DNA of 64,000 bases from Breviolum minutum Mf 1.05b.01 (taxonomy: Eukaryota > Sar > Dinophyceae > Suessiales > Symbiodiniaceae), in contig DF240227.1 of the NCBI GenBank assembly GCA_000507305.1, positions 1-64,000 of the forward strand, read 5' to 3'. Made by a program: the position numbers and the translations under genes. Positions 30,204 to 39,103 of the stretch are shown here, piece by piece. The notes beneath the pieces are model-generated. The model worked only from the letters and a program-made list of their open reading frames with translations. It did no database searches and was not told where the DNA came from. Within the stretch, counting starts at the first letter, position 1; each line of letters begins with the position of its first letter.

Positions 30204-30934
30204 TCCGTATGGGTTTAGTGTGGTACATTCATGCAGGAGTCCCCTGCACAGTTTGGTCTAGGGCTCGGCACAACATATCCAATCATGTTAAAGCTCGAGC
30301 CAAAGAGAAAGTTGCAATTGAGCTCACTATGTTTTGTGTTGCATTGTTTCGGGCACAAAGTCGTGTAGGATGGTACTGGAGTATGGAAAACCCGGCTTCT
30401 TCGAGGATATTTGAATTTAGACCCATAGTCGAACTTCATGCTCTTCCTCATGTTCAGCTTGTAGTTTTTCACATGTGTCAGTATGGTCAACCATTCAAAA
30501 AGCCAACAGCTATCCTTACCAACTTGTCTTCACTGTTGGCCCTGGCTCGAAAATGTCAAGGCGGTCATAAACATGTGCAGTTGGTTGGTAGGGAGCAGTA
30601 CAAAACCAACGATGGTAGAGTGAGCTGGAGAAATAAGACAGCTGCTGCGGGTGAGTATCCACCTTCACTGACAAGAGTGTGGGCCAACATTCTGGAGAAG
30701 GAAGCCCCTGATGCTGCGAGGTTTCCGGACGTGTCAAAATTCCGAGAGTCTTTTCGCAAACGCCTCCAAGAGATTGCTGGGGGGTGTGGCCAAAAACGAG
30801 AAGGCCCTCAAAACTTTTCAGACCTCCAACCATCTGACTTCCCTCTCAAGAGGGCCAACAAATATCCCTTTCCGGTCGTCTTCGGGCAGCACACAGCGAA
30901 AGAAGCGGCATGGCTCCGAAAGCAAGGGGCGTGA
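30188..30934 (+). CDS. C5-cytosine-methyltransferase-like domain, main part
   Basis: The frame begins without an ATG (TTG) and overlaps the previous frame by 16 bp, so it is the continuation of the methyltransferase after a -1 shift or a lost base. HAGVPCTVWSRARH has the Pro-Cys of motif IV, with the candidate catalytic Cys codon at 30245-30247. YWSMENPASSRIF matches the Glu-Asn motif VI. Further on, HMCQYGQPFKKPTAI and AGEYPPSLTRVWA are blocks I associate with methyltransferase-like domains of dinoflagellate retroelements. Such enzymes transfer a methyl group from S-adenosylmethionine to cytosine C5. Activity here is unproven, and the fold is divergent. A role in marking the element's own cDNA is a hypothesis. 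The last 75 codons overlap the recombinase ORF in another frame. Confidence 0.75.
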   Translation: MLIELIRMGLVWYIHAGVPCTVWSRARHNISNHVKARAKEKVAIELTMFCVALFRAQSRVGWYWSMENPASSRIFEFRPIVELHALPHVQLVVFHMCQYGQPFKKPTAILTNLSSLLALARKCQGGHKHVQLVGREQYKTNDGRVSWRNKTAAAGEYPPSLTRVWANILEKEAPDAARFPDVSKFRESFRKRLQEIAGGCGQKREGPQNFSDLQPSDFPLKRANKYPFPVVFGQHTAKEAAWLRKQGA

Positions 30935-31934
30935 AATCCGTGCCTACCGAAGGAAGAACGGCAAGAGTGACATTGTGGCAACCTTCAAGCTAGCTAGAGG
31001 ATCAGTTGAGATTGAGGGCAGTGAAACAACCCACCCTTCAACGATATCTGGAACAGACGCATGTTTTTCGGGTTTGGGCGAAAGCACACCGGTTCAGTTG
31101 NATTCAGTTGATGTGGCAATGTGTCAATACCTTTTAGAATTATATGAAGATGGGGCTCACAGTTGGGAAGGTTCATACGTTGTTTTTGGTTATCAGTTTC
31201 TCCACAACCGCAAGTCTGACCGAGATTTTTTGGTTGGGCCGAAAAAGGCTCTTAAAGCTTGGCGAAAACGATGTCCGCCAGCTATGCGGCTACCTGTCCC
31301 AGAAGAGGTTGTCTTTGCATTGGGTACTAAGTTGATTGAACAAGGTCATTTGCTTACCGCAATTGCTGTGAGTCTTCAGTTGCACACATACCTGCGTCCT
31401 TCTGAGGTGGTGACCTTACAACATCATCAACTTTGTCCTCCTGTGAAAGGAGGAATGCATTCCTATGATCAATGGGCCATAGTGGTGGCCCCACAGGATA
31501 TGCAAATGACAACCAAGACAGGCGAAGTGGATGATAGCATACTGATTGACAATAGGATTTGTCCATGGCTGTCACGTGTACTTTCTTTGCTGCATAAACC
31601 TGGGAGTCGCAACGCAGTTTTTCCTGGCTTGAGCCTTAGCAAATATGAGAATCAATTCAAACAAGCTATGACGGCAATGGAGTTGCCTTTAGCACTGACC
31701 CCACATGTGGTGAGGCACAGTGGACCTTCAAATGACTTTTATCATCGACGCAAAACAATCAAACAGATACAGAAGCAAGGACGTTGGGCAGCCTTTAAAA
31801 GCTGCCGTAGATATGAGAAGAGTGGTCTCATTATGCAAGCATGGAGTCGGTTGAATGAATACCAAAGATCAAAAATCATGACTGCCGCAAAACAATTTCC
31901 TCACCTGGTGCAAACTAGGGCATCACGGTTGTGA
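30711..31934 (+). CDS. Tyrosine recombinase of the retroelement
   Basis: The frame has 407 codons from an ATG at 30711, overlapping the methyltransferase frame by 224 bp. The first 120 residues are basic and may be partly read-through; the recognisable domain begins near residue 133. Catalytic residues of the tyrosine recombinase family are visible: Arg 229 in YLRPSEV, His 332 and Arg 335 in PHVVRHSG, a GRW at the position of the last His/Trp, and nucleophile Tyr 368 in CRRYEKSG. All are present, so the recombinase looks intact apart from one unknown residue (N at 31101). It would integrate the circular cDNA, probably at the TGTTCA hexamer. The gene ends 27 bp before repeat B1. Confidence 0.9.
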   Translation: MLRGFRTCQNSESLFANASKRLLGGVAKNEKALKTFQTSNHLTSLSRGPTNIPFRSSSGSTQRKKRHGSESKGREIRAYRRKNGKSDIVATFKLARGSVEIEGSETTHPSTISGTDACFSGLGESTPVQLXSVDVAMCQYLLELYEDGAHSWEGSYVVFGYQFLHNRKSDRDFLVGPKKALKAWRKRCPPAMRLPVPEEVVFALGTKLIEQGHLLTAIAVSLQLHTYLRPSEVVTLQHHQLCPPVKGGMHSYDQWAIVVAPQDMQMTTKTGEVDDSILIDNRICPWLSRVLSLLHKPGSRNAVFPGLSLSKYENQFKQAMTAMELPLALTPHVVRHSGPSNDFYHRRKTIKQIQKQGRWAAFKSCRRYEKSGLIMQAWSRLNEYQRSKIMTAAKQFPHLVQTRASRL

Positions 31935-31960
31935 CCAGAAAACTGTCAGTTACAGGTTAT

Positions 31961-32178
31961 GGGAAAAATTCGAAATATGCCATTCAGCTGGTGCTTGAAG
32001 TTTCAAAGTTTCAACAAATAAAAATGCATCAATGCACTGGCTTTCTTTGATAAGACGAATGGTGATATCTTTTCCTTTTAGTCAATGCTGGCACTACACC
32101 ACAGTGCACTTCAACGCGAGTGCGAGTGATCGAAAGGTGCACTGGTGACTGGGCAAATGGAAATGGAGGTGACAGTTG
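31961..32178 (+). repeat. Split direct repeat B1
   Basis: This 218-bp segment runs from GGGAAAAATTCGAAATATGC to GGAGGTGACAGT and is identical by eye to B2 at a fixed offset of 329 bp. It lies directly after the recombinase stop and probably holds the element's 3' processing signals. Confidence 0.95.
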
Positions 32179-32252
32179 TGTTCACTGCTTGCTGGGTAAT
32201 AACTTTCACAGAAATGAGAATTGCCCGTGAAATCTCTTTTCTCAAGTCTCTC
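32179..32252 (+). repeat. Split direct repeat A2
   Basis: This is identical to A1. It follows B1 without a gap, so B1-A2 reconstitutes the junction expected in a circular intermediate. A 37-bp C-rich spacer (CCAACCCCCCCTCCCATGGC and on) separates it from B2. Confidence 0.95.
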
Positions 32253-32289
32253 CCAACCCCCCCTCCCATGGCATATTGCTGTGCGGAGG

Positions 32290-32507
32290 GGGAAAAATTC
32301 GAAATATGCCATTCAGCTGGTGCTTGAAGTTTCAAAGTTTCAACAAATAAAAATGCATCAATGCACTGGCTTTCTTTGATAAGACGAATGGTGATATCTT
32401 TTCCTTTTAGTCAATGCTGGCACTACACCACAGTGCACTTCAACGCGAGTGCGAGTGATCGAAAGGTGCACTGGTGACTGGGCAAATGGAAATGGAGGTG
32501 ACAGTTG
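32290..32507 (+). repeat. Split direct repeat B2
   Basis: This repeats B1 in full and is followed by TGTTCA (32508-32513) at the right edge of the element. Genomic flank TATCACCAACTTC begins after that. Confidence 0.95.
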
Positions 32508-32513
32508 TGTTCA

Positions 32514-33170
32514 TATCACCAACTTCATACTGGATGTTTCTAGATTTGTTCATATAGACCTCATAGATTTGGATGATAATTGCAAATTATAGTTCTTGTG
32601 TTAATTTGTAGATGGTTTTGACACTAGAAGATTGGATATGATAGGTTAGCGGATGTTATATGTTGAGCTCATCAAGCTCACTTCAGCGCATCGTGGGTGA
32701 TGATGGTTGATGGACTACACATGTTCAGATGTCGCGGTCTTTGCCAATGTGAAAGCATCCAAAGGAACCTGCCATCAAACATTAGCTAAGAATATCAGCC
32801 TTGATGATTTAGATGGGCATGATTGGCATGATCTATATCCAACACCAATCTTGGGAGGTTTAAATAGTTGTTTTTTTCACAAGGGTTGCAGTATTTCATA
32901 GGGTTTGTTATAGTCACATACGTCACTAATAACTCATGTTTTGTTGTTTTTAAATACTGTAGAGTTTATAGTATCCCAAGAATATGACTTAACAGAGATG
33001 CAGGAATCCCAAGAAATCCAAGGAATTCTTCCAACTTCTTCCGCCAGGGAGAAAGCTATGGATGAAAAGAGCCAAGCAGAATTCCAATTGGAGAAGGTTG
33101 GGGGAATTTGAGGGGGGGCAAAACCAGTGGCGCTTTCAAAGATTTTTTGGGATTAGATAAACTATGTATC
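32514..33170. other. Right flank of the retroelement; no gene recognised
   Basis: A 64-codon frame at 32707-32901 (+) reads plausibly as protein in its middle (VFANVKASKGTCHQTLAK), but no domain is recognised and no repeat overlaps it. It is the only exon candidate here. Confidence 0.25.
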
Positions 33171-33269
33171 TAGCTGGTGGTTTTAAATATTTTTCAAATT
33201 TCACCCCAATTTGGGGAAATGATCCAATTTGACTCATATTTTTGAGATGGGTTGAAACCACCAACTAGA
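33171..33269. repeat. Family B palindrome, copy 7
   Basis: TAGCTGGTGGTTTTAAATAT and GGTTGAAACCACCAACTAG are the ends. The centre ATGATCCAATTTGACTCATA is intact. A TCTAGCTGG/CAACTAGA frame suggests a short target duplication. Confidence 0.85.
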
Positions 33270-34049
33270 CATACACTATTGAATTATGTATCAATGATTC
33301 TACGCGTTTGCACATACATCTACCCAAATGATAACGATGTCACACGCGCCCCAAAAAAGTAGTTTCATAGGGAAAAGTTCCTGTTTCATGATTTTCCAGG
33401 TTGGTGAATTTTATATTTTAATCTGCCCAGAATATCATTGATAGGGATCCCCTAACAAAAATGTACGAGTCCTGTTGGTCACCATTACTGGGAAGGGGAC
33501 AACCCGCGCATGTGGGATTCCAATTCCGCATACTGAAGCTGTGTGGATCGGTGTGAGTGAAAGGAACCCAAAAAGCCGTGCGTCAGGAGATGTTTGGGTG
33601 TTTTTGGAATCTCCGATCCTCACCAAGTGTTTGGACGTCTAGGGCTTTTTCAAATAACAGAAGATCAGGAAAATGGCCTAGTGGATGGTGAGTGTAGTCT
33701 TTGAAATTGAAGGTGGGGTGTTTAGAGACATCATTTCAATGGTATTTCATTTACATTGTCCAAGTTTTCCTCATTTTGTTGAGGGTCTTTGTTTGCAATG
33801 GAGGCAGTTTTAGTATCAAAGAAGTTGGAAATGTTTGGAAATTGCCAAAGAGTTTGGACAATTAGGTCTTGAGTGGGGCATGGACGTCACATTTTGTGGA
33901 GAAGCATTGGCAAACATGAAGAGTATAGAGCCCTCAACTTCCAGCAAATACGAGCGATGGAAGAAGACTATCCGATAGACTTAGCCTCCAAACTTTAAGC
34001 TCCGCACTAAGAAGCAAATCGCATAGGAATTTGATTAATTTCCCTAGGG
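33270..34049. other. No gene; partial family C
   Basis: A right-half family C element ends at 33642 (TTTGGACGTCTAGGG), preceded by CGTCAGGAGATGTTTGGGTG. The rest is AT-leaning, unrecognised sequence. Confidence 0.4.
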
Positions 34050-34186
34050 GTGCTAGGGTGTCCGGCTGGAAGTAATCGTAACAAGTTAGTAAGTTGGTTT
34101 ATTTCACCTATTTTTTTCCGGGACGTATCCAACCTACATATATAGTGGTTTTAATCCAGTTGCTAACTAGCATGGACATCCCGGTA
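34050..34186. repeat. Family G palindrome, copy in reverse sense
   Basis: TAGGGTGTCCGGCTGGAAGTA starts the unit and GCATGGACATCCCGG ends it. The interior TCCGGGACGTATCCAACCTA is typical. The orientation is opposite to 44472-44618. Confidence 0.85.
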
Positions 34187-34345
34187 CCCATATTGCATAT
34201 TACAAGAAGCAGACCAATTGGGACATAGTGTCAACCCGTGGTTTCTACTTGAAATGATTTTGATGGAGGTTTACCTACCAAGGTAGAATTTTGGCTCAAC
34301 ACCAGGAAAAAAATCAGACTTATATAATATGAGGATATCGTATAA

Positions 34346-34448
34346 CCCATAGGCCATAGGATCCATTGGACTTGTTGACATTACCTACAATTACTTGTTG
34401 ATTTTTATGGTGAAACTTCGTAAATAATACCATACATGGATTTCATAG
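34346..34448. repeat. Family A palindrome, diverged copy
   Basis: CATAGGATCCATTGGACTTG and ATACCATACATGGATTTCATA are the ends. The loop GTTGATTTTTATGG is kept. Many arm mismatches make this an old copy. Confidence 0.75.
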
Positions 34449-34680
34449 ATAATAGTAGCTTTAAATAGTATGGTTTTATCAAGCCATGTTTTTTTCTCAA
34501 CATTCTCCACTGGTTAGCCAGCGTTTTATTTGTTTTTTAATGGCCCGTTAAAACGTCGCCTCGTGACCAGAATGAGAAGCGACCAGAGCATTACGTGGTG
34601 AATGTGGGCCAGGCTTGGCGAAGGACGTGGAGGAACGTGAAACAAAATCCTGTTGAGCAATTTTAAAAGCAAAACGAGTT

Positions 34681-34769
34681 CCCATACCATCCATGATCCA
34701 TGTATGATATATTTACCCACATTTAGTTGATTTTTATGGTAAATGTGGGTAGATATACTATACATACTA
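34681..34769. repeat. Family A palindrome, variant copy
   Basis: ATGATCCATGTATGATATAT, TTTAGTTGATTTTTATGG and GGGTAGATATACTATACATA are present. Both arms have CCCACA/TGTGGG instead of CCTACA/TGTAGG, so the change is matched on both sides. Confidence 0.82.
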
Positions 34770-34968
34770 CACTACACAGTTATCCTGGTGAGTAGGTGTG
34801 AACGAAACCCCTAAAAACCGTCTAAGGAGATGTCTAGGTATAGTTCATGATTTTTGGTCTCTTAGCTGCAAATTCCAGGTACCGCAAAAAGTGGACAGCA
34901 TCGAGTTCTATACCGAGGAGGTTCTGGGAATTTGGATTTTTTTCAGATTGGATGTTTTTTGTTTGGTG

Positions 34969-35106
34969 TAGGGTGTCCATGGAAGTGATCGTAACTTGCT
35001 AGTAAGTAAGTTTATAAATTTGATAACCTATTTACGGGACGTATCCAACCTACTTATATAGGGGTCATAATCCAATTATTTTACATGTAACTACCATGGA
35101 CATTTG
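34969..35106. repeat. Family G palindrome, copy
   Basis: GTAGGGTGTCCATGGAAGTGA and AACTACCATGGACATTTGA are the ends. The inside reads ACGGGACGTATCCAACCTAC. Confidence 0.8.
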
Positions 35107-35467
35107 ACTACAGGAGACTAGAAACCAAAATGGGTGGGTAAAAATGGGTGAATGCTCCCAAAGTTGAACATGATGAAGTCGATGCTTGAAAGATTCGAGC
35201 GTTTTTGTAGTGCGCGTGGACTATACAGAAATCCTGTGGTCATACTTTGGTTTTCTTGTGTTATCCAGGTTTCTTCTTGCAACCAAAAAAGATACTCACA
35301 TGAAAAAAACAACCTACAGCTGGTTTACAGATAACAATGACGGGGCCTCCAAACAGGTGGCAATTTGACACCCCAAACCCAACATCCCAAGGATAGTTGT
35401 GGCCCCGAGGTTTTCCAGTTCTCAAGACCATGGCTAGTCAACCTACATCCCCACCCGAAATAAGGCC

Positions 35468-36034
35468 TTGTTAAGGACTTATGAAAACCATTGGGTCCCA
35501 ACACCTTCTGAGAAGGCCTTTCGGAGAAGCACTTGCAAATCTCGATGGAACAAGAGTGTCTTGATCAGAAGTAAGAAGCTGAAAAGGAACTACGATGCCG
35601 TAGTTTCAGAAACACTCAGGTCTTCGATTTCTGCTCTCGAGGGAAGGGATCCTCTGATCAGTGGGTTGGTCTCGAAACCGGGCAATTCATGCTCGACGAC
35701 CAGAGTGATTTCTGTCTCTCCCTCTTTCAGAACCCCTGGCTTGGAAGCTGGCGGAAGACCGAAAATGCCTTTCGAAGTTGGTTCGAAAAACGAACTCGAT
35801 GTAGGGTTCAGAGTGGATAGGCGAAATCGCGACACCAAGATGTTATCCACGGGTCGGTTTGCAAGAGGTCCAGCTGTCATGTCTATGGAGACCGCAATGT
35901 TCTATACTGCGAATCCAAAGTCGATGTCTCCATGGAATCATCCCTTGAGCTACACTCGAAGCCTCAAAATCGCTCTCACAATGGCTTTCATGGGAAAAGG
36001 TACCGTGGATGTGGTAGCTTGCGGGGGTGTTTAA
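35468..36034 (+). CDS. Unrecognised 188-codon open frame
   Basis: This is the longest open frame outside the retroelements that overlaps no repeat family. It starts at TTG or ATG codons near 35468-35481 and ends in TAA at 36034. The protein is basic and Ser/Arg-rich in its first half, then contains a stretch reading EVGSKNELDVGFRVDRRNRD; no domain, signal peptide or coiled coil was recognised. The minus strand is also open for 96 codons across its centre (35880-35590), so strand is not certain. Base composition is close to balanced G+C, unlike its AT-rich neighbours. It may be a single-exon gene, a large exon or a retroelement remnant. Confidence 0.35.
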   Translation: MLRTYENHWVPTPSEKAFRRSTCKSRWNKSVLIRSKKLKRNYDAVVSETLRSSISALEGRDPLISGLVSKPGNSCSTTRVISVSPSFRTPGLEAGGRPKMPFEVGSKNELDVGFRVDRRNRDTKMLSTGRFARGPAVMSMETAMFYTANPKSMSPWNHPLSYTRSLKIALTMAFMGKGTVDVVACGGV

Positions 36035-36385
36035 ACGCCACCTCACAAGCTATGACTCGAGGATTTTGGAAGACTAGGGAAAGTGGTATCCATTTGTCAG
36101 TAATTTTGTGAACTGAGCAGGTACGGTAAGAGTAAGATATGTAAAATTGTGGTCAATTTCACCCAGAGAACAGGAGGCCCCAAAATGGTCCATGGCCACT
36201 GTATAACAGCCAAAACCCTGCAAGGAAGCATGAAAAGAAACATAATGAAAATGAAATATTTGTGTGTTTTAGAATCATCAGATGGTGTCTCAAAAAGGAT
36301 CTGTTTTTGGGGAATGGCCGCAGAATTTCGAAAATAAGTACCATTTCTGAATGCTCCTAATACAACCCAAGTCACCTTGATTTCA

Positions 36386-36505
36386 TACTGTTGGTGGTTC
36401 AGAAATCCCAAACAACCACCTGCGTTTTTAAAAAGCCCTTCTAAATGATGGGATTTCAACTACCAACCTCAACTGGTGATCGCCGGATTTCAGCGATCAA
36501 CAGTA
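36386..36505. repeat. Family H palindrome, copy
   Basis: TACTGTTGGTGGTTCAGAAA and GATTTCAGCGATCAACAGTA are the ends. The interior carries AACAACCACCTGCG and ACCAACCTCAACTGGTGATC, the best preserved interior of this family. Confidence 0.85.
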
Positions 36506-36790
36506 GAATGGCAGGATTGGTAAAGTAATTATTACTGTACATGATTTCCCAAGGATACCAAAAAACAACCCATCGTTTTCCTGGTTTTTGTTGAGGGGTT
36601 GACCGGCACCATTTTTTGGGAAAAAATCTTCCAAACTATGGGTCATTTTAGGTGTCTTAATGCGTTAAACACATGTATATCAAGGGATTATTTTAAATAG
36701 TTGGTAGGGATTGTACAACCCCATCGAAGGCAATATATACCTCTATACTGTCCATTGGGCAATTATATGCTACCTACCACCTTTTACCAG

Positions 36791-37000
36791 AAGCCGAGTT
36801 TTCTCCGTGGAGTATATTTTCACCGGAGAGGTGCGCAAAACGGAAGAAGCCATCCGAGAAGAATATCATCGTATCATTGAAGAGTCCAAAAAGGCTTCGG
36901 AAGTGGATTTTAACAAAATCGGAAATGTTCCCCTTCGAATCTTCCAGTTCCCGAAAAACCCCGGAAGTCAGCATCATTTAGCAGGAAGCTTGTTCTTGAT
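36791..37000 (+). CDS. Possible exon encoding a charged helical segment
   Basis: A CCAG at 36787-36790 could be a 3' splice site for a frame reading SRVFSVEYIFTGEVRK, then a strongly charged helix (EEAIREEYHRIIEESKKASE) and FNKIGNVPLRIFQFPKNPG. The composition is protein-like and no repeat overlaps it until the family C element at 37029. The family is not recognised. The 3' boundary is a guess, since the frame stays open to 37037. Confidence 0.35.
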
Positions 37001-37028
37001 TCTTAACCCTAGGAATTCCCAGGCGAAG

Positions 37029-37120
37029 ACCTCCTAAAGTTCGGTCATTATTTGGACCCTGAAAAAACATACCATCCAAACACCGAAGCTAAGGAGGTAT
37101 TCGCCTGGATGTTTATAGGA
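37029..37120. repeat. Family C element, copy
   Basis: AGACCTCCTAAAGTTCGGTC, AAACATACCATCCAAACACCG and TCGCCTGGATGTTTATAGG follow the short-form interior. The left ACATCC terminus is missing. Confidence 0.65.
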
Positions 37121-37403
37121 TATGTTCACCACTTTGGAAAATGATCCAATTTGGCGTAATCTTCAACTTGTGTTTTTTTTCAGCCACCACCTATACGACC
37201 ACTTAAAGATGACATACCCCCCAAACGATCCAAGACTATGTGGTTGTGGCTGTGTTTTTGTTCCTACCCTGCAAAAACAGTGTTTTTTGAAAGTGAGATT
37301 CATGTATTCATCTATGGAACCGCGGGTCATGGCTTGTGTTTTGATTGTTGTCACCTCTTGGTCACATTTGAGAGAGCTGGAGTTCTTTTGACAGAGGGTC
37401 CAT

Positions 37404-37533
37404 TCCCTAGACATCCAGTCCTACCTTGTGAGGATGGGTGTGAATGAACCCCCAAACACCTCCTGAAATTCGGCCTTCAGGGGGCCCAAATACCTCCTGC
37501 CAAGGTATTTGGGGAATTTTGTGAGACTAGGAA
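37404..37533. repeat. Family C palindrome, variant
   Basis: TCCCTAGACATCCAGTCCTAC starts the unit. The right end reads TTTGTGAGACTAGGA in place of GGATGTCTAGGG, a variant terminus also seen at about 24530-24545 and 44135-44150. Confidence 0.7.
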
Positions 37534-37548
37534 TTACTTGGATTTGTT

Positions 37549-37653
37549 TACCCTCCCGAAGTTTAACATAGCCCCTGAAAAGTTACCTTCCCAATTGGAA
37601 AGTAGTCTTCCGACTAGCATTTTTAAGGGTCTATGTTAAACTTCGAGGGTGTA
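37549..37653. repeat. Family D palindrome, variant (TTTAAC)
   Basis: TACCCTCCCGAAGTTTAACA and TGTTAAACTTCGAGGGTGTA are near-perfect inverted ends. The interior has GCCCCTGAAAA and AAGTAGTCTTCC, as in other family D copies. Confidence 0.85.
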
Positions 37654-37840
37654 AGGTGTTTTACTTTGCACCATTCGGGAGAATCCTTTTAACTTTTTCC
37701 AAGCATTTTTTTGCAAATCCAAGATTAACAGCAGTGATCAGTTGGGCTGGTTGGTTGGTTGTTTTGTATCAGGGCACGAAGTGTTTTACTTATGAATTTA
37801 TGAGGAGCACATTTTAAAAAAAACATCCGCTGATATGGAA

Positions 37841-37969
37841 TCCCTAGACATCCAAAATCCTCCGTTTACACATGGTGAATGGGTGTGAAAGGAACCCCTA
37901 AAAACCGAACCTCAGGAGATGTTTGTGGGTTCAAACACCGATCCTCACAAGATATTTGGATGTCTAGGG
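37841..37969. repeat. Family C palindrome, long form
   Basis: TCCCTAGACATCCAAAATCC and TTTGGATGTCTAGGGA are the ends, with AAGGAACCCCTAAAAACCGA inside. The arm pairing is close to perfect over the outer 13 bp. Confidence 0.88.
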
Positions 37970-38890
37970 AATCATCCCCAGTTGCTATAGTTTTTAACCT
38001 ATGAATTTATATAAATGGAGTTCATTATTCATGTCACCGGAAGTTGGAGCTTGTTTCTACTGCTCGATGTGTTTCCTAATCAGCGGGGGATGTTGAGGGG
38101 AAAAAGGTGGGGAAAAAACAGATCTTCCGTTGGGTCATGATGGATCTTATCAACCCAAAGAGATACACCAAGATTTGAGTGGATTCTGTGCATCTTACTT
38201 AAAAAGGTTTGAAACTTGAAACGATGACCTGACAGGATTTTACAAAAAAACAGTTGGGATAGAAGTTATACACAAGTAATTAGCGCTGGCCAAATAGAAA
38301 GGCATCCAACTCTTATGTTTTTTAGATTGTCGTAGTGTTTTGCGGGGAGGGAGGGCCCTAGATGTTTGTTTCTCCATTTACTGGTGTTTTCTAATCACCG
38401 GATTTCATCCTCTCAAAACAAGGCCGGTCCAAAATTTAGGTGGAAAAAACTCCCCCAACATTTGATTTGGGATTGAGGAAAACAATCCACTCGATTAAAC
38501 AACAAAGGCACCTGAAAAACAAGTTGCTGATCATGTCCATCAACTTTACCCCCAAAACCAGCCACAGTTGCCTTACAAAATGGTACCGGGTACTTTTTGG
38601 TGACCTTTTTTGGGTTGGTGAAGTTACCCGAAATCAAAGGTTAAATGGCTTCCAACTAGGTCATGAATGACCTTTGACAGATTGATGAACAAAATGGGTC
38701 CTCTCCAGATTGACAGATTTTGAGGAACTAACATATCCTTTTACAAAAGGCACTTTTGTCAGGGGATCATTGGATGTACCCCCAACCTATAACATACCCT
38801 AACATAGGAAATCCGTGTATATATAAGCCCTATATTATATGTGGGTATGTATGGAAGGTTATAATCCCCAATTTGTCCCTTGACTTTTGA
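37970..38890. other. No gene recognised
   Basis: AT-leaning sequence with short open frames on both strands at 38413-38670, none with a domain. A partial family M left end (AGGAACTAACATATCC) is at about 38722. Confidence 0.35.
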
Positions 38891-39103
38891 AATCACGGTG
38901 ATTTTCCGGCTTTCCCCGTTTTTCGTGGGGATCATGGTCGGACGTTCGTCACTATGCCTGCAGTGGTCCAGGCTGGTGGGGTGAATTGTCGCAATGCCTT
39001 TGTCTCCTTTAAAGATCGTAAATCCGTGGAGCTCGCCAAGGCCAGGGGGATGAGTTTAGGGAGGGATCCCGGTGATTCGTTGAGATGTTGTGTGAGAGGC
39101 TAA
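38891..39103 (+). CDS. Possible exon, 70 codons
   Basis: Between an in-frame TGA and a TAA at 39101 the plus strand reads, in part, GRTFVTMPAVVQAGGVNCRN and FKDRKSVELAKARGMSLGRD. The stretch is G+C-rich against its surroundings and free of repeats. It has no start codon near its left end and no family I recognise. An exon or a decayed coding fragment is possible; chance cannot be excluded. Confidence 0.25.
   Translation, partial: NHGDFPAFPVFRGDHGRTFVTMPAVVQAGGVNCRNAFVSFKDRKSVELAKARGMSLGRDPGDSLRCCVRG

Larger units (their letters stand above)
26266..32513 (+). mobile_element. Ngaro-type tyrosine-recombinase retrotransposon with a methyltransferase-like domain
   Basis: The element has split direct repeats in the order A1 (26266) - coding region - B1 (31961) - A2 (32179) - B2 (32290). 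This arrangement defines the Ngaro/Pat/VIPER branch of YR retrotransposons, as opposed to LTRs or the inverted repeats of DIRS1. It encodes, in order, ORF1, a gag-like ORF2, reverse transcriptase, RNase H, a C5-methyltransferase-like domain and a tyrosine recombinase. Such elements are thought to reverse-transcribe into a circular DNA that the recombinase integrates. The hexamer TGTTCA stands at the left end, at the B1/A2 junction and at the right end, as expected for a short crossover site. A1/A2 and B1/B2 are identical by eye, so the copy is young or recently gene-converted. Two coding frame breaks and two N bases (27366, 31101) leave its present activity uncertain. Confidence 0.9.

Noticed and set aside
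26266-32513. Interpretation of the retroelement as an LTR element
   Set aside because: The terminal units are not one repeat at both ends: A occurs at the left, and B-A-B at the right. A recombinase replaces an integrase.
34280-34300. Dinoflagellate spliced-leader relic (TTTTGGCTCAA)
   Set aside because: Only about eleven bases match, followed by C instead of G and without the upstream leader sequence.
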